Shown here piece after piece: positions 1-9,380 of a stretch of 64,000 bases of DNA; within the stretch, counting starts at the first letter, position 1, and each line of letters begins with the position of its first letter. A program made the position numbers and the translations under genes. The notes below the pieces were generated by a model, which worked only from the letters and a program-made list of their open reading frames with translations, did not search any database and was not told where the DNA came from. Origin of the DNA: Aphelenchoides besseyi (Eukaryota > Nematoda > Chromadorea > Rhabditida > Aphelenchoididae); assembly GCA_024699855.1 (NCBI GenBank), contig JAMPIQ010000008.1:27756-91755 (forward strand), written 5' to 3'.

Positions 1-114
1 CCAATGATCATCAATTCGAACGGGCTGAACAAGCACGTCCAGATGACCGCCCATCGCCATATAGCCGCCGATGATGCAGCCGAAGGTGATTATAAGTCCA
101 ATTACAATATTCAT
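1..114 (-). CDS. motA: MotA flagellar stator subunit, 5' part only (runs off the window)
   Basis: Inner-membrane stator protein that forms the proton channel with MotB and pushes on the rotor. The reverse-strand ATG at 112-114 opens with [20 protein letters not shown], the first membrane helix typical of rhizobial MotA, followed by the [11 protein letters not shown] loop. Only about 37 codons are present. One extra base in the run near 21-24 shifts the frame just before the expected PFELMIIG segment, so the protein cannot be read straight to the edge. It is divergent from the flagellar operon that starts at 309; the 194 bases between must hold both promoters, but I see no motif I can name. 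Confidence 0.85.
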   Translation of the reverse strand, partial: MNIVIGLIITFGCIIGGYMAMGGHLDVLVQPVRIDDHW

Positions 115-308
115 TGATCGACCACGCTCCCCCCGAAACAGTGTTCCATGCCCCCATGTCTAAAAAAATGTGGCTTGCGTGAACCTGTCCGCAAAGCCTC
201 TCCCGCGCTGCCGCCTCCAGCCAGTTTCGCACAAGCAAGCCACGGCACTATGCCCGGCAAAGGCGGACGTGCGCCTTGAGATCGGGATCAAACGAGAGCG
301 GCGGTTCA

Positions 309-1109
309 GTGACTTCCACCTACACCAGCTACAGACTGATCAGTCAGGATATCGGCAAATCGCTTGAGCGTGTGTCGGAGCAGCCCGACGTGGGCGCGCG
401 AGGAGACCGAATATTACCGCGCGAAGATCGGCGATGTGAAATCCATCGACGATTTCATGGCCGATACGCGCCTTTACAATTACGCGCTGAAGGCGCACGG
501 GCTCGAGGATATGGCCTATGCGAAGGCCTTCATCCGCAAGGTGCTGACGGAAGGCACCTCGGACAAGGACGCCTTCGCCAACAAGCTCTCCGACAGCCGT
601 TATGCGGATTTTGCGAAGTCGCTGGATTTTGCCGGCCTGGGGGCCGCGGCGACCTCCACCCGAGAGGCCGCCAAATCGGGCGTCATCGGCAAATACACCC
701 GCCAGAGACGCTGGAACAGGAAGCGGGCGACGACAATAACGGCGTCCGGCTTGCCCCTTTTTTTCGAACGCAAGGCGTCAACCATTACATCCGGCCTCGA
801 CTTTCTGGCGGACCGATGCGCTCGCGCAGGTGTTTTCGCACGGCCTACAACCTTCCCGACGAGTTTGCCGCCGCCGATGTCGACAAACACGGCGGCGCTC
901 ATCGAAAAAAAAAACCATCGATATATCAAGGATCTGCAGGATCCCGAAAAGGTCGGCAAGCTGCTCGAGCGTTTCACCATCATGTGGGAAATGCAAAAAA
1001 CCCTCGACGACCTATGATCCTCTTGCCGTTTTCGGCTCCTCCAGCGGCTACGGCATTTTCCCCGGACCTGCTGATCTCCATCAACTCCCTGAAACTCGGA
1101 GGCAAATGA
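309..1109 (+). CDS. DUF1217 flagellar-cluster protein, broken by several frameshifts
   Basis: Conserved alphaproteobacterial protein of unknown function, found beside flgF in rhizobial flagellar clusters. The likely GTG start at 309 gives V-TSTYTSYRLISQDIGKSL, then helical segments such as YAKAFIRKVLTEGTSD and KLLERFTIMWEMQKTLDD, ending INSLKLGGK with the stop one base before flgF. The reading frame changes near 400, 710, 820, 905 (a long A run) and 1010, so no single frame covers it. About 266 residues if repaired, the usual family size. Its tight spacing to flgF suggests co-transcription. Family assignment is from remembered context and segment appearance. Confidence 0.75.
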   Translation: MTSTYTSYRLISQDIGKSLERVSEQPDVGARGDRILPREDRRCEIHRRFHGRYAPLQLRAEGARARGYGLCEGLHPQGADGRHLGQGRLRQQALRQPLCGFCEVAGFCRPGGRGDLHPRGRQIGRHRQIHPPETLEQEAGDDNNGVRLAPFFRTQGVNHYIRPRLSGGPMRSRRCFRTAYNLPDEFAAADVDKHGGAHRKKKPSIYQGSAGSRKGRQAARAFHHHVGNAKNPRRPMILLPFSAPPAATAFSPDLLISINSLKLGGK

Positions 1110-1110
1110 T

Positions 1111-1845
1111 ATGCAATCCGGACTATACGTCGCCCTGTCCTCGCAGATCGCGCTGGAGCGCCGTCTCACCACCATTTCCGACAACATGGCGAATGTGAAC
1201 ACGGTCGGCTTCCGCGGCTCCGAAGTGAAATTCGACGAAATGGTCGCCAAGAACCACAATGACATGAATGCCAGGGTGGCTTTCGTTTCGCAGGGCAACG
1301 ACTATCTCTCCACCCGTCAGGGCGCTTTCGAGCAGACCGGCAACTCCTTCGATTTCGCCATCAAGGGCGACGCCTGGTTTTCGCTGGATACGCCCGATGG
1401 CCAGATTCTGACCCGCGACGGCCGCTTCACCATGCGTCCGGACGGCGCGCTCATCTCCTCGAACGGTTATCCCGTTCTCGATGCCGGCGGCGGTCCGATA
1501 CAGCTCAATCCGAATGGCGGCCCGATCACCGTCGGTCTCGATGGCGCCATCCGGCAGAACGAAAACATCGTCGCCACCCTCGGCATCTTCCAGGCGGATT
1601 TCTCGCAAGGGTTCCTGCGTCATCCCAATAGTGGCGTGAAGCCGGTGGCCCAGCCGGTTCCGGTGGTCAACAATCATGAAGTCGGCGTCGTTCAGGGTTA
1701 TCTCGAACAGTCGAACGTCAACGGCATTTCCCAGATGACCCAGCTCATCCAGGTCAACCGCGCCTTTGAAAGCATCTCCTCGCTGATGCGCGATACCGAA
1801 TCGACCTTCGGCGAAGGCATCAAGACGCTTGGCGGCGCGCGTTGA
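1111..1845 (+). CDS. flgF: FlgF, flagellar proximal rod protein
   Basis: Component of the periplasmic flagellar rod that joins the MS ring to the hook. 244 residues, uninterrupted. The N-terminus MQSGLYVALSSQIALERRL and the SDNMANVNTVGFRG segment are the flagellar rod/hook N-terminal signature; the C-terminus (YLEQSNVNGISQMTQLIQVNRAFESI) is the matching C-terminal helix that pairs with it in the assembled rod. It is shorter than gamma-proteobacterial FlgF, as usual in rhizobia. FlgG at 5182 is the paralogue; the position before fliI and the weaker match to the FlgG consensus favour FlgF. A Shine-Dalgarno-like GGAGGC lies just upstream of the ATG. Confidence 0.9.
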   Translation: MQSGLYVALSSQIALERRLTTISDNMANVNTVGFRGSEVKFDEMVAKNHNDMNARVAFVSQGNDYLSTRQGAFEQTGNSFDFAIKGDAWFSLDTPDGQILTRDGRFTMRPDGALISSNGYPVLDAGGGPIQLNPNGGPITVGLDGAIRQNENIVATLGIFQADFSQGFLRHPNSGVKPVAQPVPVVNNHEVGVVQGYLEQSNVNGISQMTQLIQVNRAFESISSLMRDTESTFGEGIKTLGGAR

Positions 1846-1856
1846 GGAACTGAGTA

Positions 1857-3251
1857 ATGACAATGCCGGAATCCATGCTCTCGGCTGACGCCATTTCACC
1901 GAAGCTCGCACAGCTAGCAAGCCTTGCAGGGCATTATGCCGATCCGGAGTTCTCGGTGGCGCATGGCGGGCATGTCCGCACCATCGCCGCCGGGCACTAT
2001 ACGGTTTCCGGCCTGTCACGGCATGTGCGGCTCGGAGAATTCGTCGCCCATCGCAGCGCGACCGGCATTCATCTCGGCGAAGTGGTGCGCGTGGAACCGG
2101 ACATCTGCTATGTCTGCCCCATCGAGCCCGGCGAGCCGATCGGCATTCACGACACCGTCATCCGCAAGGGCGCCTTCCGCGTCTCGCCCGACGACAGCTG
2201 GTGCGGACGCACCATCAATGCGCTCGGCGAACCCATCGACGGCCAGGGGCCGCTGGCCTCCGGCATCGAGCGCCGTTCGATTTCCAACAATGCGCCGCCC
2301 TCGATGACGCGCAAAAAGGGTGGAAAACGCCTTTCAAGACCGGTGTGCGGGCAATCGATATCTTCTCGCCGCTTTTGCCTCGGCCAGCGCCTCGGCATTT
2401 TCGCCGGTTCCGGTGTGGGCAAATCCACGCTGCTGTCGATGCTCGCCAAGGCAGACGCCTTCGACAAGGTGGTGATTGCTCTTGTCGGCGAACGCGCGGC
2501 CGCGAAGTGCGCGAATTCATCGAAGACACGATGGGCGAGAACATGAGCAAGTCCATCGCCGTCGTTGCGACAAGCGATGAAAGCCCGATGCTGCGCAAGA
2601 TGGCGCCGCTTTCCGCCGTCACCATCGCCGAACATTTTCGCGATCAGGGCGACAATGTTCTTCTCATCATCGACAGCGTGACGCGCTTTGCCCATGCCAT
2701 CCGCGAAGTGGCGGTCGCTTCGGGCGAGCCGCCGGTGGCGCGCGGCTACCCGGCCTCGGTCTTCACCGAACTGCCGCGCCTTCTGGAGCGGGCGGGACCG
2801 GGCGCGGAAGGCACCGGCACCATCACCCGCCATCGTCTCCATTCTGGTGGATGGCGACAATCACAACGACCCGATTGCCGATTCGACGCGCGGTATTCTC
2901 GATGGCCATATCGTGCTTGACCGCAGCCTTGCCGAAGAAGGCCGTTACCCGCCAATCAATCCGCTCGCCTCGATCTCGCGTCTCGCCAAGAAGGCCTGGA
3001 CACCGGATCAGGAAAAGCTGGTGTCGCGCCTCAAGGCGCTGGTGCATCGCTTCGAGGAAACGCGCGATCTTCGCCTCATCGGCGGTTATCGGCCCGGCAC
3101 CGATCCTGATCTCGACATGGCGGTGAAGCAGGTTCCGATCATCTACGAAACGTTAAAGCAGCTGCCGAACGAACCGGCGGCGCAGGATGCCTATGCTGAT
3201 CTGGCGACCGCCTTGCGGAGCGGCGCGCGCAGAACGGTCAGCCGCAGGTAA
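1857..3251 (+). CDS. fliI: FliI, flagellar export ATPase (frame broken four times)
   Basis: Cytoplasmic ATPase of the flagellar type III export apparatus, related to F1 beta subunits. Segments in alternating frames give the whole protein: N-terminal beta-barrel region, Walker [10 protein letters not shown] near 2405-2430, [11 protein letters not shown], Walker [14 protein letters not shown] near 2660-2695, and the C-terminal [21 protein letters not shown] and SRLAKKAW segments. Frame changes fall near 2325, 2375, 2503 and 2830. Total span of about 464 codons equals the normal length, and all motifs are intact, so the breaks look like read errors. The start ATG at 1857 follows a GAGGAA Shine-Dalgarno; the gene lies 11 bases after flgF. 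Confidence 0.9.
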
Positions 3252-3314
3252 CTCCCAGAGCGAGAGGCTGACCCGTGAAGAAAAAAACGGACCAACGATA
3301 GCCATGATGAAGAC

Positions 3315-3839
3315 GTGCTGCCCAAGCCCGCTTTCTTCACGCCCGACCGTATTCTCGCATGGACAGGCATTACGCTTGCTGCCGCGGCAGCCTTCTTTCC
3401 CTGGTACGTTTTCTTCAACGAAGAAAAGTTCGGCATGAAAGTGGCGGGCGGCGACCGCACCCGCGATCTGCCCCATACTGGCCCGCGGGAAGTCTTCAGC
3501 GTTTCGCCGATGGCCATGACCAACCGCAACAAGGAAGACACCCCGCCGCCGGCGGAGCTGCCCGACATGCTGACGACGGCGACCGTGAACGCAGGCGGCA
3601 AGGAAAAACAGAACAATCTGGCAGCCGGGATCGAGGACCAACCCTTCCCCGGCCAGACCTCCTTCCGTCTGCTGCATGTTTCCAACGGGCGCGCCCTGAT
3701 CGAGGACGGTTCGGGCATGTATATGGTGAGGGTCGGCTCGACCCTGCCGGATAATGCGTTGCTGACGAAGATCGAACAGCGCAACGGCGAATGGCTGATA
3801 GAAACGTCTTCCGGAAAGACCTATCGTCCTGAAAAATAA
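3315..3839 (+). CDS. Conserved rhizobial flagellar-cluster protein of unknown function, one membrane helix
   Basis: I do not recognise a named family. 174 residues from a GTG at 3315: an N-terminal hydrophobic helix (ILAWTGITLAAAAAFFPWYV), a Pro-rich linker (EDTPPPAELPDM), and a C-terminal domain with LLHVSNGRALIEDGSGMYMVRVGS, which looks like a small periplasmic beta domain. This suggests an anchored periplasmic protein. The start is uncertain: ATGs at 3304/3307 lie just upstream in another frame and one indel would join them. It sits between fliI and the flgB operon and ends just before a strong terminator, so it is probably the last gene of the flgF-fliI transcript. Confidence 0.7.
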   Translation: MLPKPAFFTPDRILAWTGITLAAAAAFFPWYVFFNEEKFGMKVAGGDRTRDLPHTGPREVFSVSPMAMTNRNKEDTPPPAELPDMLTTATVNAGGKEKQNNLAAGIEDQPFPGQTSFRLLHVSNGRALIEDGSGMYMVRVGSTLPDNALLTKIEQRNGEWLIETSSGKTYRPEK

Positions 3840-3857
3840 AAGATTTTTCTCTGGCTC

Positions 3858-3897
3858 AAAAGGCGCGCCGCATCTGCCGGCGCGCCTTTTGTTTTTT
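3858..3897 (+). terminator. Rho-independent terminator after the flgF-fliI operon
   Basis: A 12-base perfect stem (AAAAGGCGCGCC with GGCGCGCCTTTT, loop 3870-3878) followed by GTTTTTT. It lies 18 bases after the stop at 3839 and separates this transcript from flgB. Confidence 0.85.
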
Positions 3898-4009
3898 GGC
3901 AGGCCGCATCCATATCGGCGTCTTGCGCCGTTCCACGCCTTCTCCCCTCTCCGCAAGTCTGACGCAAGATTAGCCCCGTAGGTTCGGGCCATACGAGATG
4001 GAGAAGTCT

Positions 4010-4402
4010 ATGCAACCGATTCAACTGTTCGATCTGGCATCCCGCCAAGCGGAATGGCTGAGCGTGCGGCAGGAAGTCGTGGCGACCAACATCGCCAACG
4101 CCAACACACCCAAGTTCCGCGCCAAGGATGTCAGCCCTTTCGAAGCGGTCATGCAGGCCACCAGCCAGCAGGTCGGCATGGCGAGGACCAACCCTGCCCA
4201 CTTCGGCGAGAGCACACTCAGCGACAATATCGCGGTGCGCGACAACCCGGTCAATAACGAGATCGGCATGCAGGAATCGGGCAATTCGGTCGCGCTTGCG
4301 GAAGAAATGACCAAGACCGGCGAGATCAAGCGGCAGTACGAGCTGAACGCCAATCTCGTCAAATCCTTCCATCGCATGATGCTGATGACGGTTAAGAGGT
4401 AA
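4010..4402 (+). CDS. flgB: FlgB, flagellar basal-body rod protein
   Basis: Proximal rod protein at the base of the periplasmic axle. 130 residues. The sequence VATNIANANTPKFRAKDV is the rod-protein N-terminal signature, and the C-terminus (KRQYELNANLVKSFHRMMLM) is the helical partner. I place the start at the ATG at 4010 because GGAGAAG lies 4-10 bases upstream of it; an in-frame ATG at 3998 would have that Shine-Dalgarno inside the gene. First gene of a tightly packed operon running to fliP; flgC follows after 3 bases. Confidence 0.93.
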   Translation: MQPIQLFDLASRQAEWLSVRQEVVATNIANANTPKFRAKDVSPFEAVMQATSQQVGMARTNPAHFGESTLSDNIAVRDNPVNNEIGMQESGNSVALAEEMTKTGEIKRQYELNANLVKSFHRMMLMTVKR

Positions 4403-4405
4403 GCC

Positions 4406-4828
4406 ATGGATCCCTTGAGTGCGGCGAGCAAGATTGCCGGCAGCGGCCTGGAAGTGCAGTCCACGCGACTGCGCATCGTCTCCGAAAACATCGCCAACGC
4501 CCGATCGACCGGCGACACCCCCGGCGCCGACCCCTATCGCCGCAAGACCATCACTTTCGGTTCAGAGCTGGACCGCGTCAGCGGCGTGGAACGCGTGACG
4601 GGTGTGAAAAAGCTCGGCGTCGACCGTGGCGATTTCGTCAACGAGTACGATCCCGGCAACCCGGCCGCCGACAGCAATGGCATGGTGAAGATGCCGAACG
4701 TCAATATCCTGATCGAAATGGCGGACATGCGCGAAGCAAACCGCAGCTACGACGCCAATCTTCAGGTCATCCGCCAGACACGCGACCTCGTCGCCTCCAC
4801 AATCGACCTTCTGAAGGCATCGCAATGA
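4406..4828 (+). CDS. flgC: FlgC, flagellar basal-body rod protein
   Basis: Rod protein partner of FlgB. 140 residues, intact. The motif [25 protein letters not shown] is diagnostic of FlgC, as is the C-terminal [19 protein letters not shown]. The stop overlaps the fliE start by four bases (ATGA), which implies translational coupling. Confidence 0.95.
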   Translation: MDPLSAASKIAGSGLEVQSTRLRIVSENIANARSTGDTPGADPYRRKTITFGSELDRVSGVERVTGVKKLGVDRGDFVNEYDPGNPAADSNGMVKMPNVNILIEMADMREANRSYDANLQVIRQTRDLVASTIDLLKASQ

Positions 4829-5163
4829 TCGACGGTATCAAGCAAGTCAGTTCCCCTTTCGCTCACCCGCGGCGCAAGCGGCATTTCCTCGCTGACGGGG
4901 AAAGCGTTTTCGGCAGCGAGCATACGACGCCCGCCCAGCAGACGGGCGCAAGCTTCGCCAGCGTTCTCGGCAATATCTCGGTGGATGCGATGAACAATCT
5001 GAAGAAGGCGGAAGTCGCTTCCTTCGAAGGCATTCAGGGCAAGGCGAATACGCGTGAAGTGGTCGATGCCATGCTTTCGGCCGAACAGTCGCTGCAAACC
5101 GCCATCGCGCTCCGAGACAAGATCGTGTCGGCCTATCTCGACATTACCAAGATGCAGATCTAG
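4825..5163 (+). CDS. fliE: FliE, MS ring-rod junction protein (N-terminal stretch misread)
   Basis: Small adaptor that joins FliF to the rod and is needed for export. 112 residues. The C-terminal half ([37 protein letters not shown]) is typical FliE. Residues about 11-25 ([14 protein letters not shown]) do not look like FliE, whereas the alternative frame over the same bases reads [15 protein letters not shown], a good match to the Ser/Thr-rich FliE N-terminus. An extra C in the run at 4854-4857 and a missing G in the run near 4899-4902 would explain it. The gene is open only because the two errors cancel. Confidence 0.88.
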   Translation: MIDGIKQVSSPFAHPRRKRHFLADGESVFGSEHTTPAQQTGASFASVLGNISVDAMNNLKKAEVASFEGIQGKANTREVVDAMLSAEQSLQTAIALRDKIVSAYLDITKMQI

Positions 5164-5181
5164 CCCAGCAGGAATATTGAC

Positions 5182-5970
5182 ATGAGAGCTCTTGCCATCG
5201 CTGCCACCGGTATGGACGCCCAGCAGACCAATCTGGAAGTCATCGCCAACAACATCGCCAATATCAACACCACCGGTTACAAGCGCGCGCGGGCGGAGTT
5301 CACCGACCTTCTTTACCAGACCGAGCGCATGCAGGGCGTGCCGAACCGGGCCAACCAGGCGATCGTGCCGGAAGGCGCCAATATCGGCCTCGGCGTGCAG
5401 ACCTCCGCCGTGCGCAACATCCACACCCAAGGCAACCTGATCGAGACCGGCAACAAGCTGGACGTGGCGATCATCGGCCAGGGCTGGTTCCAGATCGAGG
5501 CGGCTGACGGTTCGACGCTCTACAGCCGCGCCGGCGCCTTCAACAAGAATGCCGACGGCAATCTCGTGACGATCGATGGCTATAACGTCATTCCGAACAT
5601 CAATATCCCGACCGATGCGCAGGACATCACCGTTACCCGCACGGGCCAGGTGACCGCCCGTATCGGCAATGCCACGGAATTCACCGAACTCGGCCAGCTC
5701 ACCATCGCCAACTTTGCCAACGAAGCCGGCCTGAAGCCGCTCGGCGACACCCTCTTCGCCCAGACGCCGGCCTCCGGCGACGCGGTGATCGGCGTGCCTG
5801 ACGATCCGAGCTACGGCTACATCAAGCAGTCCTATCTCGAAGGCTCGAACGTCGACGCCGTCAAGGAAATCACCGACCTCATCACGGCGCAGCGCGCCTA
5901 CGAGATGAATTCCAAGGTCATCACCACCGCTGACGAAATGGCTTCGATTGTCAGCAAGAACCTGAAGTAA
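5182..5970 (+). CDS. flgG: FlgG, flagellar distal rod protein
   Basis: Distal rod protein that passes through the L and P rings to the hook. 262 residues, the normal FlgG length, uninterrupted. N-terminal [20 protein letters not shown] and [18 protein letters not shown], and C-terminal [20 protein letters not shown] and [12 protein letters not shown], are strong FlgG signatures. Starts 18 bases after fliE and ends 20 bases before flgA. Confidence 0.96.
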   Translation: MRALAIAATGMDAQQTNLEVIANNIANINTTGYKRARAEFTDLLYQTERMQGVPNRANQAIVPEGANIGLGVQTSAVRNIHTQGNLIETGNKLDVAIIGQGWFQIEAADGSTLYSRAGAFNKNADGNLVTIDGYNVIPNINIPTDAQDITVTRTGQVTARIGNATEFTELGQLTIANFANEAGLKPLGDTLFAQTPASGDAVIGVPDDPSYGYIKQSYLEGSNVDAVKEITDLITAQRAYEMNSKVITTADEMASIVSKNLK

Positions 5971-5990
5971 GAACGGAAAGGCAGGCGAAC

Positions 5991-6480
5991 ATGAGGTTTG
6001 GCCGGAAACATAGCAGCAGCAGAACGGCGCTCGTCCGTATATGCCTTGCGTCTGCCTTTTCACTGGGCGCCCTGACGCCCGCTCTTGCCCAGGCGCCGAT
6101 GGCGCTGGTTCCCACCCGCACGATCTATCCGGGCGAGACGATCACGCCCGAACAGGTAAAGCCGGTGGAAGTGACCAATCCCAATATTTCCTCGGGTTAT
6201 GCGAGCGATATCAGCGAAGTGGAAGGCATGATCTCCAAGCAGACCCTGCTTCCCGGACGCACGATCCCCGTTGCCGCCCTGCGCGAACCCTCGCTTGTGG
6301 TGCGCGGCAACCAGCGTCAAACTCGTCTTCACCATCGGCAACATGACGCTGATGGCTTCGGGAACGCCGATGACCGACGGCTCGCTCGGCGAAATCGTGC
6401 GGGTGCGCAACATCGATTCCGGCGTCATCGTCAACGGCACGGTCATGAAGGACGGAACCATTCAGGTGATGGCGAAATGA
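5991..6480 (+). CDS. flgA: FlgA, P-ring assembly chaperone (one frameshift)
   Basis: Periplasmic chaperone for FlgI assembly. It has a signal peptide (basic start, then LASAFSLGALTPALAQA) and a SAF-type domain: YPGETITPEQVKPVEV, LLPGRTIPVAALREP. Near 6312 an extra A moves the frame; the true C-terminus VKLVFTIGNMTLMASGTPM...DGTIQVMAK is read in the next frame and stops at 6480, overlapping the flgI ATG (ATGA). In the uncorrected sequence the first frame instead runs on into flgI, giving a false 535-residue FlgA-FlgI fusion. Confidence 0.9.
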
Positions 6481-7598
6481 GAGTGCTTCGTATTCTGGCC
6501 GCGGCCGTTCTGTTTTCGGCCCAGCCCTTCCTTTCCGTTCCGGCAGCGTACGCGGATACATCCCGCATCAAGGATATCGCATCGCTGCAGGCGGGGCGTG
6601 ACAACCAGCTGATCGGTTACGGTCTCGTGGTCGGCCTGCAGGGCACGGGCGACAGCCTGCGCTCCTCGCCGTTTACCGAGCAATCCATGCGCGCGATGCT
6701 GCAGAATCTCGGCATCACCACGCAGGGCGGCCAGTCGAACGCCAAGAACATCGCCGCCGTGATGGTGACGACCAATCTGCCGCCCTTCGCCAGCCCCGGC
6801 AGCCGTGTCGACGTGACGGTCAGCTCGCTGGGCGACGCCTCGTCGCTGCGCGGCGGCACGCTCATCATGACCTCCCTTTCCGGCGCGGACGGGCAGATTT
6901 ACGCAGTCGCCCAAGGGGCGCTGATCGTCAACGGCTTTTCCGCCCAGGGCGATGCCGCGACGCTGACGCAGGGCGTCACGACCTCTGCCCGCGTGCCAAA
7001 CGGCGCGATCATCGAGCGGGAGCTGCCGTCCAAGTTCAAGGATTCGGTCAATCTGGTCCTTCAATTGCGCAATCCCGATTTTTCGACAGCGGTGCGCGTC
7101 GCCGATGTCGTCAACGCCTTTGCGCGCGCCCGTTATGGCGATCCCATCGCCGAGCCGCGCGATTCGCAGGAAATCGCGGTGCAGAAGCCCCGTGTCGCGG
7201 ATCTGACCCGGCTGATGGCGGAAATCGAAAACCTGACCGTAGAAACGGATACGCCGGCCAAGGTCGTCATCAACGAGCGCACCGGCACGATCGTCATCGG
7301 CGCGGATGTGCGCATCTCCCGCGTCGCCGTCAGCTACGGAACGCTGACCGTGCAGGTAACGGAAACGCCGCAGGTCATCCAGCCGGCGCCCTTCTCACGC
7401 GGCCAGACGGCCGTTCAGCCGCAGACGGATATCATGGCATTGCAGGAAGGCAGCAAGGTTGCCATCGTCGAAGGGCCTGACCTTCGCACGCTGGTTGCCC
7501 GTCTCAACAGCATCGGGCTCAAGGCGGACGGTATCATCGCCATTCTGCAAGGCATCAAATCCGCCGGCGCCCTTCAGGCGGAGCTTGTGCTGCAATGA
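6477..7598 (+). CDS. flgI: FlgI, flagellar P-ring protein
   Basis: Forms the peptidoglycan-level bushing ring around the rod. 373 residues from the ATG at 6477, the normal length, with a signal peptide (LRILAAAVLFSAQPFLSVPAAYA). Signatures: RIKDIASLQAGRDNQLIGYG, VVGLQGTGDSL, FASPGSRVDVTVSSLGDA, LRGGTLIMTSL and the C-terminal LNSIGLKADGIIAILQGIK. The start overlaps the flgA stop and the end overlaps the motE start (ATGATGG), so the operon is translationally coupled here. Confidence 0.95.
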   Translation: MRVLRILAAAVLFSAQPFLSVPAAYADTSRIKDIASLQAGRDNQLIGYGLVVGLQGTGDSLRSSPFTEQSMRAMLQNLGITTQGGQSNAKNIAAVMVTTNLPPFASPGSRVDVTVSSLGDASSLRGGTLIMTSLSGADGQIYAVAQGALIVNGFSAQGDAATLTQGVTTSARVPNGAIIERELPSKFKDSVNLVLQLRNPDFSTAVRVADVVNAFARARYGDPIAEPRDSQEIAVQKPRVADLTRLMAEIENLTVETDTPAKVVINERTGTIVIGADVRISRVAVSYGTLTVQVTETPQVIQPAPFSRGQTAVQPQTDIMALQEGSKVAIVEGPDLRTLVARLNSIGLKADGIIAILQGIKSAGALQAELVLQ

Positions 7599-8132
7599 TG
7601 GAAACTCGGAAGAACAACTCTTTCCCGAATGGCCTTGTCCGCTTCGCGGCCGTCGCCTCGCTGCTTTTCCTGCTTCCCGCTGCTGGCGCGGAAAGCCAGC
7701 AGAACGTGGTTTCGGAACTCAGCACGCAGGATGAAATCCAGAAATTCTGCACCAACATCGCCGATGCGGCCCGCGACCAGCGCTATCTGCTGCAAAAGCA
7801 GGAGTTGGAAAAGCTGCAGTCCGACGTCAATGAGCGCATTGCCGTGCTGGAAGACCGCAAGGCGGAATATGAGGACTGGCTGGCCCGCCGCGAACATTTC
7901 CTCAATCAGGCGAAAAGCAATCTCGTCGATATCTACAAGACGATGAAGGCCGATGCCGCCGCACCACAGCTCGAAAAGATGCATGTGGAGATAGCGGCCG
8001 CCATCATCATGCAGCTGCCACCACGCCAATCCGGTCTCATCCTCAGCGAGATGGACGCGCAGAAGGCCGCCGTCGTCGCCGGCATCATGTCGCAGGCAAC
8101 CGATAAAAAACACTTCGAAGGATCCTTCATGA
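7595..8132 (+). CDS. motE: MotE-like periplasmic flagellar protein (one frameshift at its 3' end)
   Basis: In rhizobia MotE is the periplasmic chaperone of MotC. This protein has a signal peptide (FAAVASLLFLLPAAGAES), a coiled coil (LLQKQELEKLQSDVNERIAVLEDRKAEYEDWLARRE region) and the MgtE-N/FliG-like segment EIAAAIIMQLPPRQSGLILSEM. An A run at 8104-8110 seems one base too long: removing one A ends the gene at the TGA at 8130-8132, overlapping the flgH ATG. As written, the frame runs on into flgH and makes a false 444-residue fusion. Confidence 0.85.
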
Positions 8133-8849
8133 GCACGCGTCGTCTTCCGGCCCTCCTCCTGCCGCTCGCCTTGCTTGCCGGCTGCCAGAACAACCAGACC
8201 CTGAAGGAAATCGGCAACGCACCCGCGATGAGCCCGATCGGCAGCGGCCTGCAATTCAGCCAGACGCCGCAAATGGGCATGTATCCAAAGCAGCCGAAGC
8301 ACATGGCGAGCGGCTATTCGCTTTGGAGCGACAGCCAGGGCGCGCTCTTCAAGGATCTGCGCGCGCTCAACATCGGCGACATCCTGACCGTCAACATCCA
8401 GATCAACGACAAGGCCGACTTCGACAACGAGACCGAGCGCAACCGCACCAATTCCAGTGGGCTGAACTGGAAGGCCAAAGCTCAGATTCTGGGATGGACG
8501 CCGGATGCGGATTCCAGCATCAATTACGGTTCCGACACCGACACCCAGGCAAAGGGCAAGACCAAGCGTTCTGAAAAGCTGACGCTGCTGGTGGCCGCCG
8601 TGGTGACCGGCATTCTGGAAAACGGCAACCTCATCATCAGCGGTTCGCAGGAAGTGCGCGTCAACCACGAAATCCGCATCCTCAATGTCGGCGGTATCGT
8701 CAGGCCGCAGGATGTGGATGCACAGAACATGATCTCCTACGAGCGCATCGCCGAAGCGCGCATCTCCTATGGCGGGTCGCGGACGTCTGACGGAAGTGCA
8801 GCAGCCCCCGGTCGGGCAACAGGTCGTCGACCTGTTCTCGCCGCTCTAA
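8129..8849 (+). CDS. flgH: FlgH, flagellar L-ring lipoprotein (one frameshift near the end)
   Basis: Outer-membrane lipoprotein ring around the rod. The signal peptide ends in a lipobox, LLAGC, with Cys19 as the lipidated residue. The body carries FlgH signatures: LFKDLRALNIGDILTVNIQIND, NETERNRTNSSG, LVAAVVTGILENGNLIISGSQEV and NHEIRILNVGGIVRPQDVD. Near 8775 an extra G shifts the frame; the correct end reads GRLTEVQQPPVGQQVVDLFS and stops at 8849, as FlgH normally does. About 239 residues when repaired. Confidence 0.92.
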
Positions 8850-8877
8850 CCTCGGCACACGGGAACGGGACTGACCC

Positions 8878-9380
8878 ATGGAAAACGAACAGGCTGAGGG
8901 CAAGAAAAAATCCTCCCCTCTGGTCATGACCATCGCAGGCGTTGCGATCCTCACCCTGCTCGGCGCGGGCGGGCGGCTGGCTGGTGGGCGGCATGATCGC
9001 GCCGAAGATCGCCGGCGCGGAGGCGCATGCCCCGGCTGCCGCCGGCGGGACACGGCGAGAAAAAGGAAGAAGGGATCGAGAAAATCTCGGCCGAGGCCAA
9101 CGGCATCGTCCAGCTCGATCCCATCACCACCAACCTCGCCTATCCCTCGACGAACTGGGTGCGGCTGGAAGTGGCGCTGATGTTCAAGGGGCCGGTCGAG
9201 GTGGGTCTCGCGGAAGAAATACACCAGGACATCATGGCCTATGTCCGCACCGTTTCCCTTCAGCAGCTGGAAGGGCCGCGCGGCTTTCAATATCTTAAGG
9301 ATGACATTCAGGAACGAGTTGACCTGCGCTCTCAAGGGCGCGTATCCAAGGTCATGTTCCGGACCTTTGTCATCGAATGA
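8878..9380 (+). CDS. fliL: FliL, basal-body associated protein (two frameshifts)
   Basis: Single-pass inner-membrane protein near the stator that affects motor torque. The start MENEQAEGKKKSSPLVMTIA leads into a membrane helix, then frame changes near 8967 (G run) and about 9045-9060. The periplasmic domain is clean: ANGIVQLDPITTNLAYPSTN, WVRLEVALMFKGPVEVGLAE, and a C-terminus LRSQGRVSKVMFRTFVIE typical of FliL. The stop overlaps the fliP ATG (ATGA at 9377). Confidence 0.9.

Noticed and set aside
903..912. Long A run as a phase-variation switch in the DUF1217 gene
   Set aside because: Similar errors affect nearly every gene, and this gene has several other breaks, so read error is the simpler explanation.
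4762..6063. Minus-strand open frame of 433 residues opposite fliE-flgG
   Set aside because: FlgG on the plus strand is complete and conserved; the reverse frame has shadow composition.
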